NCBI GenBank assembly: GCA_963693365.1
Contig: CAVNZM010000007.1
Coordinates: 2,294,001 to 2,358,000, forward strand
Direction: 5' to 3'
DNA: 64,000 bases
Source of the DNA: Amoebidium appalachense
Taxonomy: Eukaryota; Ichthyosporea
The first letter of the stretch is position 1; the number at the start of each line of letters is the position of its first letter. The position numbers were made by a program, and so were the translations under genes. This document shows positions 1-11,703 of the stretch, one piece after another. The notes beneath the pieces were generated by a model, which saw only the letters and a program-made list of their open reading frames with translations, did not search any database and had not been told where the DNA came from.

Positions 1-2
1 TC

Positions 3-2438
3 AAATCGTCTGCTGCTGTCTCCGAGATTTCATCGGTTCAATCAGAATCCACCACGGTTGCTATGGAGACCAGTGCTGTGCAACCAGTGGCTGCTGACGG
101 CAAGACCCTCTCGGAGGAGAAAGGCTCCAAAGAGCCTAGTGCGGGTATGTGCCCTCACCCCCCCCCCCCCCCCCCCCCCTTTGCCCCCTTCACCCCCTTT
201 CCCCTGCCCTCCTTTTCCCTCAGAAGTTACCCATCATCTCTCCTTCTTCATTTCTCCCTCCCCCTCCCCCCTCCTCGATCATGATCCCCCCTCCCCTCTC
301 TCTCTCTCTCTCTCTCTGTCTCCCCGCCTCCCCCCCCCCCCCCCCCCCTGCCTCTCGATTTCTCTGTCTCCCTCCCTCCTCTCTCTCTTTGTCTCCTCCC
401 CGCACCCCTCTCCCCTTCTCTCTTCCTCGCTCCCCTCCCCTCCCCCCTACACCACCCCCTCTCTCCTCCTTACCCCCCCCCTCCAACTCCCCTTTCCCTC
501 CTCCCCCCCTCCCTTCCCCCCACAAAGAAAAATTCCCTCGGCATCCCATTGTTTTAGTGATTTGGAAGCTGCTGGTGTGGACAGGGTTCGAACAGTAACC
601 TATTATGGGCTCGTGTGTGCATTTGAAACAAAAGACAGTTGGGTGTAAGTGGCCGCATGAATGTGTGGATGCGGTGTGGGCAGGAACTATAATTATGGTG
701 TGTAGGTATAAATCTATATGAACTCATAGATTTATGATGCACTAGTGTGTTGGTATATGCCATAAATTGTTCTGATAAGTCAATCTCACTAATCGGTTGA
801 TTTTGCAGACTCCGTCACTGACAAGGCGACTGCAAAGAAGGAAGAGCCCGAATTCAGTCAGGTGTGTGTGTGTGTGCGTGTGCGCGCACGTATACGCGCA
901 TGTGCCTGTGCCTGTGCCTTTGCCTCTGCCCGTGCCTGTGCCTTGCCCGTATATATCTATATACATTGGTTCTCGGATAAATGTGTGCCTAGGTCTATTT
1001 TTGCGTTTTCTGCAGACGGGGTATAGCCTTCCGGGAGGGGGGGTAGCGGGAGAAAAGGGGAAGGCGGTGGGGGAGGCCGCATATTTGAGTGTGGTGGTGC
1101 ATAATGAACCATGCACCTTTGTCCGTGGAGAAATGTAACGTGGATTGGATCATGAATTCGTGAGCAAGTTCATTGCACTCTGTTTCTCCGTATGAGTAGG
1201 GTACCCATAAAATTTCCTTTTGTATTTCTAGCTACCCCCACCCCCCTCCCCCTATCTCCCTCCCTCCCTCCCCTTTCTTCCCCCCCTACCGTAACGGCTA
1301 CACCCCTGCTCTTCGTCACCCTTTCCCTTTCTCTTCATTCGTTGTGTTTGTCGCTGATCCCCCCATCCCTCCCCCCCCCCCTCCCCCCCCCCCCCCCCAC
1401 CCGGCCACTGAATGTTTGCTGTTGTACGTGTCCCTTACTGTTTTTCCCATCGTGGTAATGAGTTTTACTTTGTACCTCGTGCCGTGTTCCGCAGTCTAAC
1501 ACTCCCCCCCTCCCCCCCCCCCCCTCCCCCTCCCCCCTCCCCCCCCCCCCCCCTCCGCCCGCTATTCACTCTCCCCATCTATTACTATATCAACAACACC
1601 ACTACCCCACCCAACCAATCCTACCACCACCACAAGCTCCTCGCCTCCCCCTCCCCCCCCCCCCCCCCCCCCCCAACACACACACATACACACACAACAC
1701 ACACGCACGCACGCATACACGCATCTATAAACACATTTTTACATTTTTACAGCAAGCATCCGAGCTCATTTCCGAGCTTAAAGAATCGCCGCATGCTCTT
1801 GGCCTTGTACTATTTTTAGTCATTGCGGTGGCCTTGGCCCTCTGTGCCGTGTGCTGCTTCTGCTGCCTGGGCCGGGGCAAGAAGGGTTTCAACCAAGTGG
1901 ACACACAGGGTGGAAATGGTAAGAAGTATCACTTTTTTCATACCTTCTTAGCCTCGCTATTTTCATCCCCCCCCTCCCCCCCCCCCCCCCCCTCCCCCCT
2001 TCCCCCCCCTCCCCCCTTTCCCCCGGTTCCTGGGCTCCGTTCATTCTGCGTACCTTTTCTGTGAGGTTTGCACTCTCCATTTTGTTGTCCATTGTGAATG
2101 TGGACTTCGTGTTCTATGGCGCATTCAATCCCCCCTCCACCCGTCCCCCTCTTTTCCTTCCCCTCCTTTCCATCCTCACGAACTTACCCTTCCCCCCTCT
2201 CCGATCCCCCCTCCCCGCTCCCCCTCCTCCCCCAACCCCACCCTCCCTAGCACACACCCCCCTCCCACCCCCTCCCTCCTCCCCCCCCTTACTCCGTGCA
2301 TGCACTTTCTCCCGACACACTTTTGTTTTCTTCAAGCCCTCCTCCTCCCCCCCCGCTCCCCCCCCCCCCCCCCCCCCTTTCCCCCCACCCCCCACCCCCC
2401 ACCCACCCAAACACACACACACACACATATGCCACCTA

Positions 2439-2471
<33 letters not shown>

Positions 2472-2937
2472 CCCCCAACAATCGGGTCCTGCTCCCCTCT
2501 CCCCCACCTCTTCCCTCGTTTCGCGTCCCGCCTCAACCATCCGTCTGATAATCTACTCTGCGCTATCACGCTGATATAGTGAACCAACAATCCACCCACA
2601 AGACCTCACTGGTGATTCCGCAGGCCTATCCATAGACATATACACGCCTATTAGTATGCGCTTATTTGGGCATACGTTTTATGGCCGTATGGCACTTACC
2701 CGAGCGGCCCGGCCCATTCATAGACATCTATAATGAGCCTATCTGTATGCCCATATTAGGCATACGTAAACCTTATATGGGCGTAGACACTTAAACGGAC
2801 ACACCTTCACAGACTACATGACCAAGAATCAGATGTCGTCATACGGGGGTGTCAGGTACGCCGGCAAGAATCATTTCCTGGATAACGGCAGCGATGAATC
2901 ACTGCAATTGGATGATTCCTCCGAGGAGGAAGCCTGA
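3..2937 (+). CDS. single-pass membrane protein, C-terminal part (5' end outside window)
   Basis: Exons read in one consistent phase: 3-144, 809-861, 1753-1918, 2813-2937 (TGA 2935-2937). All junctions are GT-AG. The translated part begins with a Ser/Thr-rich stretch, then a charged linker (DSVTDKATAKKEEPEFSQ). Exon 3 encodes an amphipathic segment followed by one hydrophobic segment of about 23 residues (ALGLVLFLVIAVALALC, then a Cys cluster CCFCCL) and a basic stop-transfer GRGKK. The tail of about 60 residues ends in an acidic cluster (DDSSEEEA), a typical casein-kinase-2-type context. Topology is inferred as an extracellular or lumenal N-terminus and a short cytosolic tail. I do not recognise a family. 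The Cys run next to the membrane could be palmitoylated (inference). The first exon may start further left, so total length is unknown. Confidence 0.7.
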
Positions 2938-4057
2938 TTTGGCTATTTTGATTCCTTTTTTTTCAGGTTTTTTATTTATTTATTTTTTTTTTTTTTTGGG
3001 GGGGGGGGGGGGAGGGGGGGACTGAGGGGGGAGGGGGGGGGGGGGGGGGTCTGCCTTGGGCTCTGATTATTTGTGTGTAATATGTTAATGGAGATTTATC
3101 TTTATACGGATGGGTTGTTTGTGTTGCAAGGATTTCCGGATAGCTACGAGAGATTCTCCATAGTTTTCATGTATATAGTAAATGAAAGCTCGTACCTAAA
3201 CCGCCTCTGGCCCCCCCAAACACATGCATATATGGTTGTAGTAACATGTATAATATTAGCAATCCGCAGAATTATACCAGCCCCTCTGTGCCTGTTTTTT
3301 TTAATGAATCGCGGATACCATGCTCGTAGTGTTTACACTCGAGTGTGCTATTGAATTTACCTACTGTAATAAACTGAATTTCTTTTGGCGACAACTTAAG
3401 AGCACTTGCACAACTGAGAGCCACATAGCAATGTTTTCACTGTAACACCCGAGTCGGACTCCATGTTGGCAACATTATATCATGGTAATAAAGGTTTTTC
3501 TTAGGACTATGTATCAAAAAGCAGTAGGAAGAGGAAAAGACCACAATTTCAGAATGCCACCCTCCCCCCCCCCCCCCCCCCCCCCCCCCCTCCCCCCCCT
3601 CCCCCACTCCCCCCTCCTTTCCACTCACCCACCCACCCACGGTGACCAACCACCTGTCCTTCTCGTTCCCCCCGGCCTGTCGTACTTTCTTCCCCCCGCC
3701 TTTAAACTCCTCTGCTAACCTTATATTCTTTAGGCATTCCCGTAACATGTACCGACCGGTCTGGGCTCCAATCACCTTATGAAGGTGAGCCATAGAGTCT
3801 GCTTTTATAGCAAAAAAATATAATCGGCCAATTGGCTTGTTGGCTAGCGCTGATATCCTACTAAGCAAAAGCTCGGTGTGTAGGCAGTATTGGGATACGT
3901 GGTTAAGTCTCACCAACCCTATTAGTACCCCTCAAAGCTTGAACCATATGTCGTTTTTGTAGCAAAAACTAAAATTTAAACTACAAGAATATTAACAACC
4001 ATGTCGGAATTTCTCAATGTAACCCACCTGAGCAGATGGGTCCCCCCCCCCCCCCCC

Positions 4058-4111
<54 letters not shown>

Positions 4112-4333
4112 ACCACCACCACCACCACCACCACCACCCTCATCACAAGCTGCCATGACTATATTAGATGGCCTGATCGTATAGTACTATGATCTGGCAA
4201 CGGGTTACACACGGGCAAAAAAAAAAAAAAAAAAGAAAAAAAAAAGGGAAACAGTGAAGGGGTAACATCCCTTACTACTAGGCCTCCATGATCACCTAAA
4301 ACTCCTGCTACACCCCCCGGTCATATTCTCGAG

Positions 4334-4368
<35 letters not shown>

Positions 4369-5162
4369 CCCCCACTCACCCCCCCCCCCTCCCCCCCTTC
4401 CCCACTTCCCCCCCTTCCTCCCCCCCCCCCCTCCCCCTTCCCCCCTCCTTCCTTCCCCCCCCCCCCCCCCCCCCCCCCCCCTCCACCCTCTCTCCCTTTG
4501 TGGGCCTGGGCGGGACTGAGTCTCGTCTACACTCTCCCCACCGCACGCATACACACACGCGCACACTTTAACACGTACCTGCACGCACATGTACAACCGT
4601 CGCATGCGTGGTGCACAAAGGCACCCAAGACACGAGCAAGCGAAAAGCGATAGATGAGTGAACGCGAGTCTCGCGAGATGAAGCCACTCGATGGTTTCAA
4701 ATGCAGCTCCAATTTTTTGCACTGCCATGCCCACGATCGGGCCAAAATGATATCATGTGCTCCCGTTCGCCAGCTTTAAATAGCTCCTAGGATTAGAATC
4801 GTGCAGTCTTATTGGTCTCTAGAAATCCAATTTGATGACGCAGGCAGTTTTGATTGGTGTAAAGGGTTTTGATAACGTGTCTGGGCGAGGGCCAAAACCT
4901 ATCCCCACCTATAGCTGCTTTGTTCACTCGGAGTCCCCTTTACTAAATGCAAAGACGAAAGGAAGACAAGAAACAAGCGAACAGCTCAGAGAAACGGCAA
5001 GAGAAGGGAGAAGAAAAACAGGAAGGTATCCTCAAGTGTGCCGTAGTATACAACTAACAAGCTGTGTCGGTGTGCCAACTGAAAGCCACAAAACCGTGCA
5101 ACAGACAAGCAAACAGCTTCCCCTTGCCCCTCTCTGTGTTTCTGGACCAACTAGCCATAAAC
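2938..5162. other. intergenic spacer with homopolymer tracts and a degenerate direct repeat
   Basis: No coding exon is supported. A (T)n(G)n junction lies at 2981-3050, poly-C at 3566-3600, 4044-4097 and 4336-4490, and a poly-A tract at 4218-4246. A TTTAAATAG box at 4775-4783 and ATTGG boxes near 4811 and 4853 are a plausible promoter for the TBP-family gene starting at 5163. Just left of this spacer, in the last intron of the membrane-protein gene (about 2629-2790), two diverged copies of an approximately 85-base unit (cores CATAGACAT and GGCATACGT) stand in tandem. Confidence 0.5.
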
Positions 5163-7932
5163 ATGTTTCACTTCGTGGACTCTGGACGAGCCGAAGCTGG
5201 TTTCAGCATCATGAAGCAAGAGCACAACACCTTCTCAAGTAGCCGAGTTGGTGCGCTTAACACAAATGTTTCTTCCTTCCAGAACAACCAATTCTTCGGA
5301 ACCATGAATTCTCTACCTCCGCTTGATATTTTCGACAAAGACTTGCCGGCTTCTTTGGGCTCGCTCTCGCCTCTCTCCCCACTTCCGCCGTTCTGTTATG
5401 AAGAAGAACAGAAGTTGGAAATTGAAGAGGCTGCTGCGGGCACGGCTTCAAGCAATGTTGTCGGGAAAGAGGTTTCTGCCGAAGACAATTCGCCAAGAAT
5501 ATCGTATGTTTCATGCTTTAGTCGCTTTTGGTGTGTGCTTCCTTGCAATTGGGTGCGCTTATTTGTTTTTACGGGTGCTTGGACCTCTTTGCACACAAGA
5601 ACGTTTTTTTTTATTGCTTTCTCTTCGGCGGTTCTTATCCCCACAGCACGGTGTTTTTGTCTCTGCTTGTTCCCGTTTCTCCAGTCGTCTATATTTGTAT
5701 CCTGTTACACGTCCTCGAGAAGGTCATGCTGCGTTATGCTTCAGAAGAAAGCCATTCTAGAGTTTTACCCCACCTTGGCCTGTTATTCTGATGTTGCATA
5801 GACTCTTTTGCCAATGTTATTGTCCTCTCTTATCTCTCAAATGTTTGCAAAACATACCCTGGTTAACATGTTTCCTGTTTTCGCTTTGTTCAAGCTTGCC
5901 AGATGGGTCTACTTTCTTTTGTTCGTTCTATACCGGGCATTTCTACCTTGCATGAGTGCACAATTCAAAAGAAAATGGTTTCTTGCTCTGCCTGTTTTTG
6001 ATGCGTGTGTCTGCTTGCTGTTTTTTTTTCTTCGTATATCTGCCTTCTTGGAGCATGAATCACACGAGAAAAAGTTTTTCTTACCATAGTCACTAAACTT
6101 CGCCATGGTTTCCATCAACTTTAGAAACGTGATAGCATCTGCCAACTATGGTGTCAATAAGTTAGATCTTTGCTTACTTGCCCGGAATCTTCGCAACATC
6201 GAGTGGAAGTCAAAGGTAAAAGTTTGTCTGCGGTTACATGGTTTCGTTTTTTCCTCTCATGGTTTGTTCAACCAGATGTAAACGATGATTTTTTTCCATG
6301 GATTCGAAGGTTCATGTCTTGCTCTCATTTCGTAAGCACATGGGCGCCTCTTACATTCCTTGCACAAGAAGTGTGCCACCTGTGTTTTCATCGCGCTCTA
6401 GATGGCCGCTTCTTGCCCCTCTTTTGCGGCACTCCACTTTTCTCTTACACCTTCTTCTGTTATGAACTCCCACCTTTTCCTTTCCATATCCTCTCTGTGC
6501 CCCCCCCCCGCCCCCCGCCTCCCCCCCCCAATCCTCCCCGCCACACGCCCTCAACACCCACAACACCCAACCGGCCCCCCTCTCTCCCCCCCCCCCCCCC
6601 CCCCCCCCCTCCCGAGCCATTGATTTGGTGCGAGTTGCACGCATGACTTCATCCATTTTTGGTCTGTTGCACTTGTTTGCACGGCAGTTGTGTCCACATA
6701 CACATTGCAGTGAAAAAGAACCCTCACAACACCAAGTTCGGTGTTGTAAAATAGTACGTGTGTGGTGTTGTTTTCACTACTCCACACATCAAAAAGAAAC
6801 ACGTGTGTGGTGTTGTTTTCACTACTCCACACCTGCCCTATACGGGCTTCCTTAATAAGGAATAACATTAAAGAACTAAAACCTCTCTTCCATATTGTCA
6901 AAATGAAACCCTGAAAGCTCCCCCCTCCCCCACACGTATCCTTTGGAGGCATTTTATTATAAGCTGTTTTCTATATATACCAACCATACAGCCTTTGCAT
7001 TAACACTTACGAGCCCCTGCCTCGCATGAATGAGTACAGTGAACACCAAGTTATGAGGTGCTTTTGTTTTATGTTGCTTGCCCCCCCCCCCCCCCCCCCC
7101 CTCCCCCCCTCCTCCCCCCCTCCCCTCATCCCCCCCCAAATACACACACACACACACACACATACCATCACCATCACCACCACCACCAAAAACAAAATAG
7201 ATGAGGGGAGAACACCCCCTCCCCCCCCCCCCCGGCTTCGCCTCCCCTCTACCAAAAACGGCCACCACACACACACCACACACACATGTACACACGCACA
7301 CACACGCACACTCACTAGAGATAGTCACCTTTAGTTTCAATTCTGGTATCCATACCGTGCGCGTCCCCATCCATATCCCAAATTCTGTATCAAGTTCCCT
7401 TCTTTGACAAATCAAGTTCTTTCCTCTCCCCTTTCTCTCTCCTTTTTTTCCCCTTCTGCACACGCAACAGCGGCCGCACGAAGCCATGATCCGCATGCGC
7501 GAACCCGCATGCACCATTCGTCTCTTCCACACCGGCAAAGCCGTATGAATTGGTGCTGCCACGGAAACAGAAGCAAAAATCGCCCTCCGCAAATTGGGCA
7601 CACAGCTCGTGAAAAACGGGTATGAAAATGCAAAATTCAGGGGGTTCCAAGTTGGAAATGTGGTGGGGGACTGGGATGCGGGGGTGATGGTGAACACGGC
7701 GAGGCTGTGCTGCGAGACGGGCCTTGGACAGGTTACGGTATGTGTGTGTGTGCGTGTGTGCGCGTGAGTGTGCGTGTGTGTGTGTGCGTGTGTGCGTGTG
7801 TGTGTGTGTGTGTGTGTGCGTGAGTGTGTGTGAGTGTGTGTGTGTGTGTGTCTGTGTGTGTGTGTGTGCTCCTGTTGTTTCAGCATGTTCGTTTTGTTTG
7901 TGATACAAATCCACACTGGCCTAGCTCCCCCT

Positions 7933-7967
<35 letters not shown>

Positions 7968-8179
7968 TGGAAAAGAAAAAAGAAAAAGAAAAACACACAC
8001 AAACACACACACACACACACACTCTCTCTCTCTTTCACTCACTCTCTCTCACTCCCTCTTTACGTGCTCACACACACACACGCCAGGCACATTCTTTTTA
8101 AATTAAAGAGTTTGTGTGAGTGGATATATGTCGGCTAGTGTCACAAAATGGGAATTTGTTTTGGGGTCGTGGCGGTGGT

Positions 8180-8249
<70 letters not shown>

Positions 8250-8782
8250 GGTGGGGGGAGGGGAAGGGCAAGAGAATGACCCCCCCCTCCCCTCCCCACC
8301 ACCACCATCACCCCCCTTACCCCCCGCCCCCCCCTTCCAGCACTTTCCCCCCCTTTACACCCAGTCAACACACATTTCTCCGCATACACTTCAGCTCTTT
8401 TTCTTGTGCCTCGGCCGACTTCATCAGTGGTGGGAGATTGGGGGAGAAGGAGGGGTTGTGGTTTGTATACGTATGTGCACGTAGGTGTGCACGTGTGCGT
8501 GCGCATGTGTGTGCGCGGTTAAATTTGGAGGGGGGGGGGAGGGGGGGAAGCATGAGAGCGTGTGTGGGTACACAGAGACAAGCACGCTTCGGGGATTCCG
8601 GAAGGAACGGGGGATTGGGGGGAAAGGAGGGGGGGGGGGGGGGAGGGGGGGGGGGAGGAATGATGCAAGCGAATATGTCGGCAGCTAACGGTGATGAAAT
8701 TTTATTTTGACAGAGTGCAGAGGATGTTTCGCTGGCAGTCAGAATGGTGCACCCGGCAATCCTAAGAGCTCAGAGGAAATAA
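5163..8782 (+). CDS. TATA-binding-protein family member (TBP-like factor), five exons with an in-frame TGA
   Basis: TBP-family proteins bind promoter DNA as a saddle of two imperfect repeats. Proposed exons: 5163-5503, 6125-6215, 7471-7737, 8341 to about 8454-8460, 8714-8782 (TAA 8780-8782). Phases agree at 5503/6125 (2/1), 6215/7471 and 8714. Exon 1 is a non-conserved, Ser/Pro-rich then acidic N-terminal region. Exon 2 encodes the start of repeat 1 (NVIASANYGVNKLDL, ARNLRNIEWKSK), matching the family's NIVSTVNLG..LDL..IA.RARNAEYNPK. Exon 3 continues with MIRMREP, GKAV-TGA-IGAATETEAKIALRKLG and FQVGNVVG. Exons 4-5 are a weak repeat 2 ending SAEDVSLAVRMVHPAIL. TGA at 7546-7548 falls where the family has Cys (GKMVCTGA). 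It could be a pseudogene, a base error or readthrough. Divergence from canonical TBP suggests a TLF/TRF-type paralogue. The exon 4 borders are uncertain. Confidence 0.6.
6726..6832. repeat. hairpin cluster in intron 2 of the TBP-like gene
   Basis: A perfect 8-base inverted repeat (ACAACACC at 6726-6733 and GGTGTTGT at 6740-6747) is followed by two 32-base direct copies at 6756-6787 and 6801-6832 (period 45). Each copy is itself an imperfect hairpin (GTGTGGTGTTGT against ACTACTCCACAC). Confidence 0.7.
7546..7548 (+). other. in-frame TGA inside TBP-like exon 3
   Basis: Frame is fixed on both sides by conserved TBP residues (IRMREP upstream, IGAATETEAK downstream), so the TGA interrupts a real reading frame. 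The aligned position is Cys in TBP/TLF. Other genes in this window use TGA as a terminator (2935, 46099), so a general recoding of TGA is not supported. Confidence 0.7.
7741..8250. repeat. GT, C, CA and G tracts in intron 3 of the TBP-like gene
   Basis: A (GT)n block starts at the donor (7740-7870), then C (7937-7967), CA (7992-8021), CT, and an almost pure G tract at 8193-8248. No coding sequence is recognised. Confidence 0.8.
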
Positions 8783-10103
8783 GGGTGGAGGGGGGATTTT
8801 TCGGCTTTGAAGGGACGATAGTAGGGGGTATATTTCACTTTGGAATTAGGGAAATTTCGAATGGATGGGGGATCATGCTTTGGGACTTGGGAAAAATTTC
8901 GGCTGGAGGGGGGATATTTCTGTTTCGACAGGAGGATAGGCAGATGCATGCCAAGGCCAGTTTGAGCATACTTCAGAGTGGCAGATAGGTCACACAAAAA
9001 TATACTCTATATGCAACGTAGTGGTTATATCTATGCTGAGATAGATACTATTAAACAAAGAAAGTAGGTTTATCACAGAAGTTTTTGAATATTGCATTTA
9101 CCTATTATAATCACGTGCAATCCGACTGTTTAGCCATATATGGAAATTTTGGCGGGAAGTTTTGGCTCGCAAAAAAAGGTTTTATAAAAAAATAAAAAAA
9201 GCAGGAATATATTGGCTGGTAGTGAGTCATTATATGAACCCCCGAGGTCCGGCTGCTTAATGATTTAATAACTTCGTTATTACTCAAGTGCAGAACTTTA
9301 TATCTGTACCGTACTCAGCTGATGCAACTATTATATCGGTGTAAATAAACATAAGTCAATTAAATTTTATAAAACTGTTGTTTTACATTTCTTTAATTTA
9401 TTTTGCCCTGGTACACGGGAGTGGAAGTTACCGATTTGTGCATTAACGTTAACGGCGATACTGTGCCAATAATAATACACCAGATGCATAGTGATCGCGC
9501 TGTATAAATCTTACGTCTTACATTGTTTGCGGGTGACTCGTGTATATACGGTTTTATCAGTTACTATTATCTTGCATCGAAAAGCAACCTTATCGATGAT
9601 GATAAATAGCGCATAAATATGCAATCTTGTGGAATGGATAGCTGGTATGGATAGGGCTGTGGTGAAAAGACAGAGCCTTGATTGGTGAATAAACTTTAAC
9701 ATGTTAATGCACTCCTAAGTCTCGGGAGCACCATGTACAGGGGTGCGCGGTGTGGTGATGGCAGTGCCCCCCCCCCCCCCCCCCCCCCCCCCTCCCCCCT
9801 TCATCACGAACCTCATCAATTACCACCACCAACTTCCCTCCCCTTTACCCTAAAAATCACTGCCTACCAGCGCAACGAATACCTTCTGTGGCACCAAGGG
9901 ATGGGGAAGGGGCGGAGGGGGGGGGGGGGGGGGGGGGGGGGGATGGATGATCATAGGACGAATGCACAGTAGAAACACAAAGAACCTAAGGTGAAACTTA
10001 TACAAAAGAAATAGAAACACACGAGCAGGCCAAAAAGAGCCCAAAAACCCAAAAATCATCCAAATATCTCCCTACTAACAGAATACCGTAAATAAAGAGT
10101 AGT

Positions 10104-10277
10104 GAGAAGAGAGGAGGAGAAAGAAGTAGGCCCACTGTCCTAGTCGCTTAGAGCTTAGAGTAAGAGTAGAGAAGAGAGGAGGAGAAAGAAGTAGGCCCAC
10201 TGCCCTAGTCGCTTAGAGCTTAGAGTAAGAGTAGAGAAGAGAGGAGGAGAAAGAAGTAGGCCCTCTGTCCTAGGAGC
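10104..10277. repeat. 65-base tandem repeat, about 2.7 copies
   Basis: Copies start at 10104, 10169 and 10234 with the unit beginning GAGAAGAGAGGAGGAGAAAG and containing GTAGGCCC and CCTAGTCGCTTAGAGC. Copies are nearly identical except CACTG to CTCTG in the last. It lies next to the (T)n(G)n tail of the dispersed element copy. Confidence 0.9.
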
Positions 10278-10359
10278 TAAAGAGTGTTGGAAGGGAGGAC
10301 AAGGGCGGGTGGGTGGGTGGTTTTTTTTTTTTTTTTTTTTTTGGGGGGGGGGGGGGGGG

Positions 10360-10496
10360 TTTGAATGCGTCAAAAAGTACGAAGTACACAAGAACAAACG
10401 GATAACACGATGCAGAATGCAAGCCATACATAAAGAGTATGCATAATAAGCAGAGCCCATCCTCAGGGGGGGCCCACGTCATCCACAGTACCCGAG
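10360..10496 (-). mobile_element. dispersed element, 5'-truncated copy (minus orientation)
   Basis: The reverse complement matches the 3' about 137 bases of the copies at 36395-36605 and 38479-38691, almost base for base (GTGGATGACGTGGGCC, GGGCTCTGCTTATTATGCAT, ACTTTTTGACGCATTCAAA). In its own orientation it ends in (C)n then (A)n, the reverse complement of the T and G tract at 10319-10359. A 5' truncation and an A tail are what target-primed retroposition leaves. Confidence 0.75.
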
Positions 10497-10542
10497 GGGG
10501 GGGGAGAGGGGGGGGAAGGATGGCTGGGAAAGTCAAACAAAG

Positions 10543-10638
<96 letters not shown>

Positions 10639-10723
10639 CGCGCGTGTGTGCTTGCGGAGGAGTGACGGAAGAGGAGGGACTCGGTGGGGGGGGGAACTGG
10701 GAAAGTCAAACAAAGTAAATGTG

Positions 10724-10783
<60 letters not shown>

Positions 10784-11703
10784 CGCGCGCGTGTGTGCGC
10801 ACGTGCACTCGGATATGTGAATGTGTGTGAGAGAGTGTGTGTGTTGTGTCACAGTAGGAGAGGTGGGGGGGAGGGTGGGGGGAGGGGAAGGGGAGGTGGG
10901 GGAGGGGGGGGGGGGGAGGGGGGGGGGAGGGGGGGCAAGGCTGCCACGATTAGACATAATTGGCACAGTAACGGGCAGCATGAAGAGGGGCCGTAATGCT
11001 ATACTGTGCGTGGTTGCAGATAATCTCTCTATTTTTATTATACAATGTGGGTGTGGGTTAAAAAAATATCCGCATGAGGCTGCATTAGCTATATATTGGA
11101 GCGTCTAAGCAGATAGTACCCACCCTGGTGTACCCCGGAACTAAATAAGGTATAAATATTTTGGTGGCGCATTATTTGCCCTATACGGAGCATCTGGTGA
11201 AAAAAAGGTGCTTAGACACATCGTGATCGTCTCACGAGAAAGAGGATAACCCCCTAACGATGTTTTGTGCTTATGTGGACGCATAAATTCAGACGAAAGT
11301 TTAACTGACAAAGTGCACGTGGCAACAGTAGTAGGTGTGGTTGTGTCTGGTTGAAGAAAGTGTGTGATATATGTAACATATTGGTGTGCATGAATAGCAC
11401 GATTGTATCAGAAGGGGGCGAAAATGAGTTTTGCTTTGTGTGTGTCGGAGTGCTAGGTGGATGTCAGTGTGCGCGCCGGAACGTGCGCTTTTGTTAAGAA
11501 AAGATAAGTTCGGTTGCACATCCATCATCCGGAACAACACACACTCACACACACACACTGTGTTGCTGCCTGAAGCGGCTCAGCAGATCTACAGCTGTGA
11601 TGCGTAGCACTGCTGCCAAAAATTTGTTCACTTTCACACATAAATAACCTAAAAGTCGTTAGTTAACTAAGAAAATACATGTCTGCACATTGAAGACAGC
11701 TAC

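Larger units (their letters stand above)
8783..11703. other. spacer between convergent genes, mostly repeats
   Basis: No gene is recognised. About 8780-8925 holds about three degenerate copies of a unit with core AATTTCGGCTGGAGGGGGGAT. 8990-9720 is AT-rich and unique, with TTTTGGCGGGAA at 9147-9158. 9764-9792 is poly-C and 9920-9942 poly-G. A 65-base tandem repeat occupies 10104-10277, a (T)n(G)n junction 10319-10359, a dispersed-element copy 10360-10496, and (GT)n 10543-10635 and 10731-10774. Poly-G follows at 10865-10935. 10936-11703 is unique sequence with no convincing frame. Confidence 0.6.

Noticed and set aside
5504-5801. Open hydrophobic frame continuing past TBP-like exon 1
   Set aside because: T-rich intron sequence. 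The good GTATGT donor at 5504 and phase match to 6125 indicate splicing.
7319-7386. Candidate TBP exon reading EIVTFSFNSG just before exon 3
   Set aside because: It resembled the start of a TBP repeat and its phase fitted, but 6125-6215 matches the repeat far better and joins exon 3 exactly.
7543-7570. Micro-intron that would remove the TGA in TBP-like exon 3
   Set aside because: It would be about 28 bases and would delete the conserved IGAATETE residues.
8141-8506. Minus-strand peptide AEVYAEKCVLTGC resembling a TBP motif
   Set aside because: It is antisense to a plus-strand exon, short, and surrounded by poly-Pro noise. Coincidence.
8783-8998. Frame GGFFGFEGTIVGGIFHFGIRE after the TBP-like stop
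   Set aside because: It is a translation of degenerate G-rich tandem repeats, lying after a well-supported stop codon.
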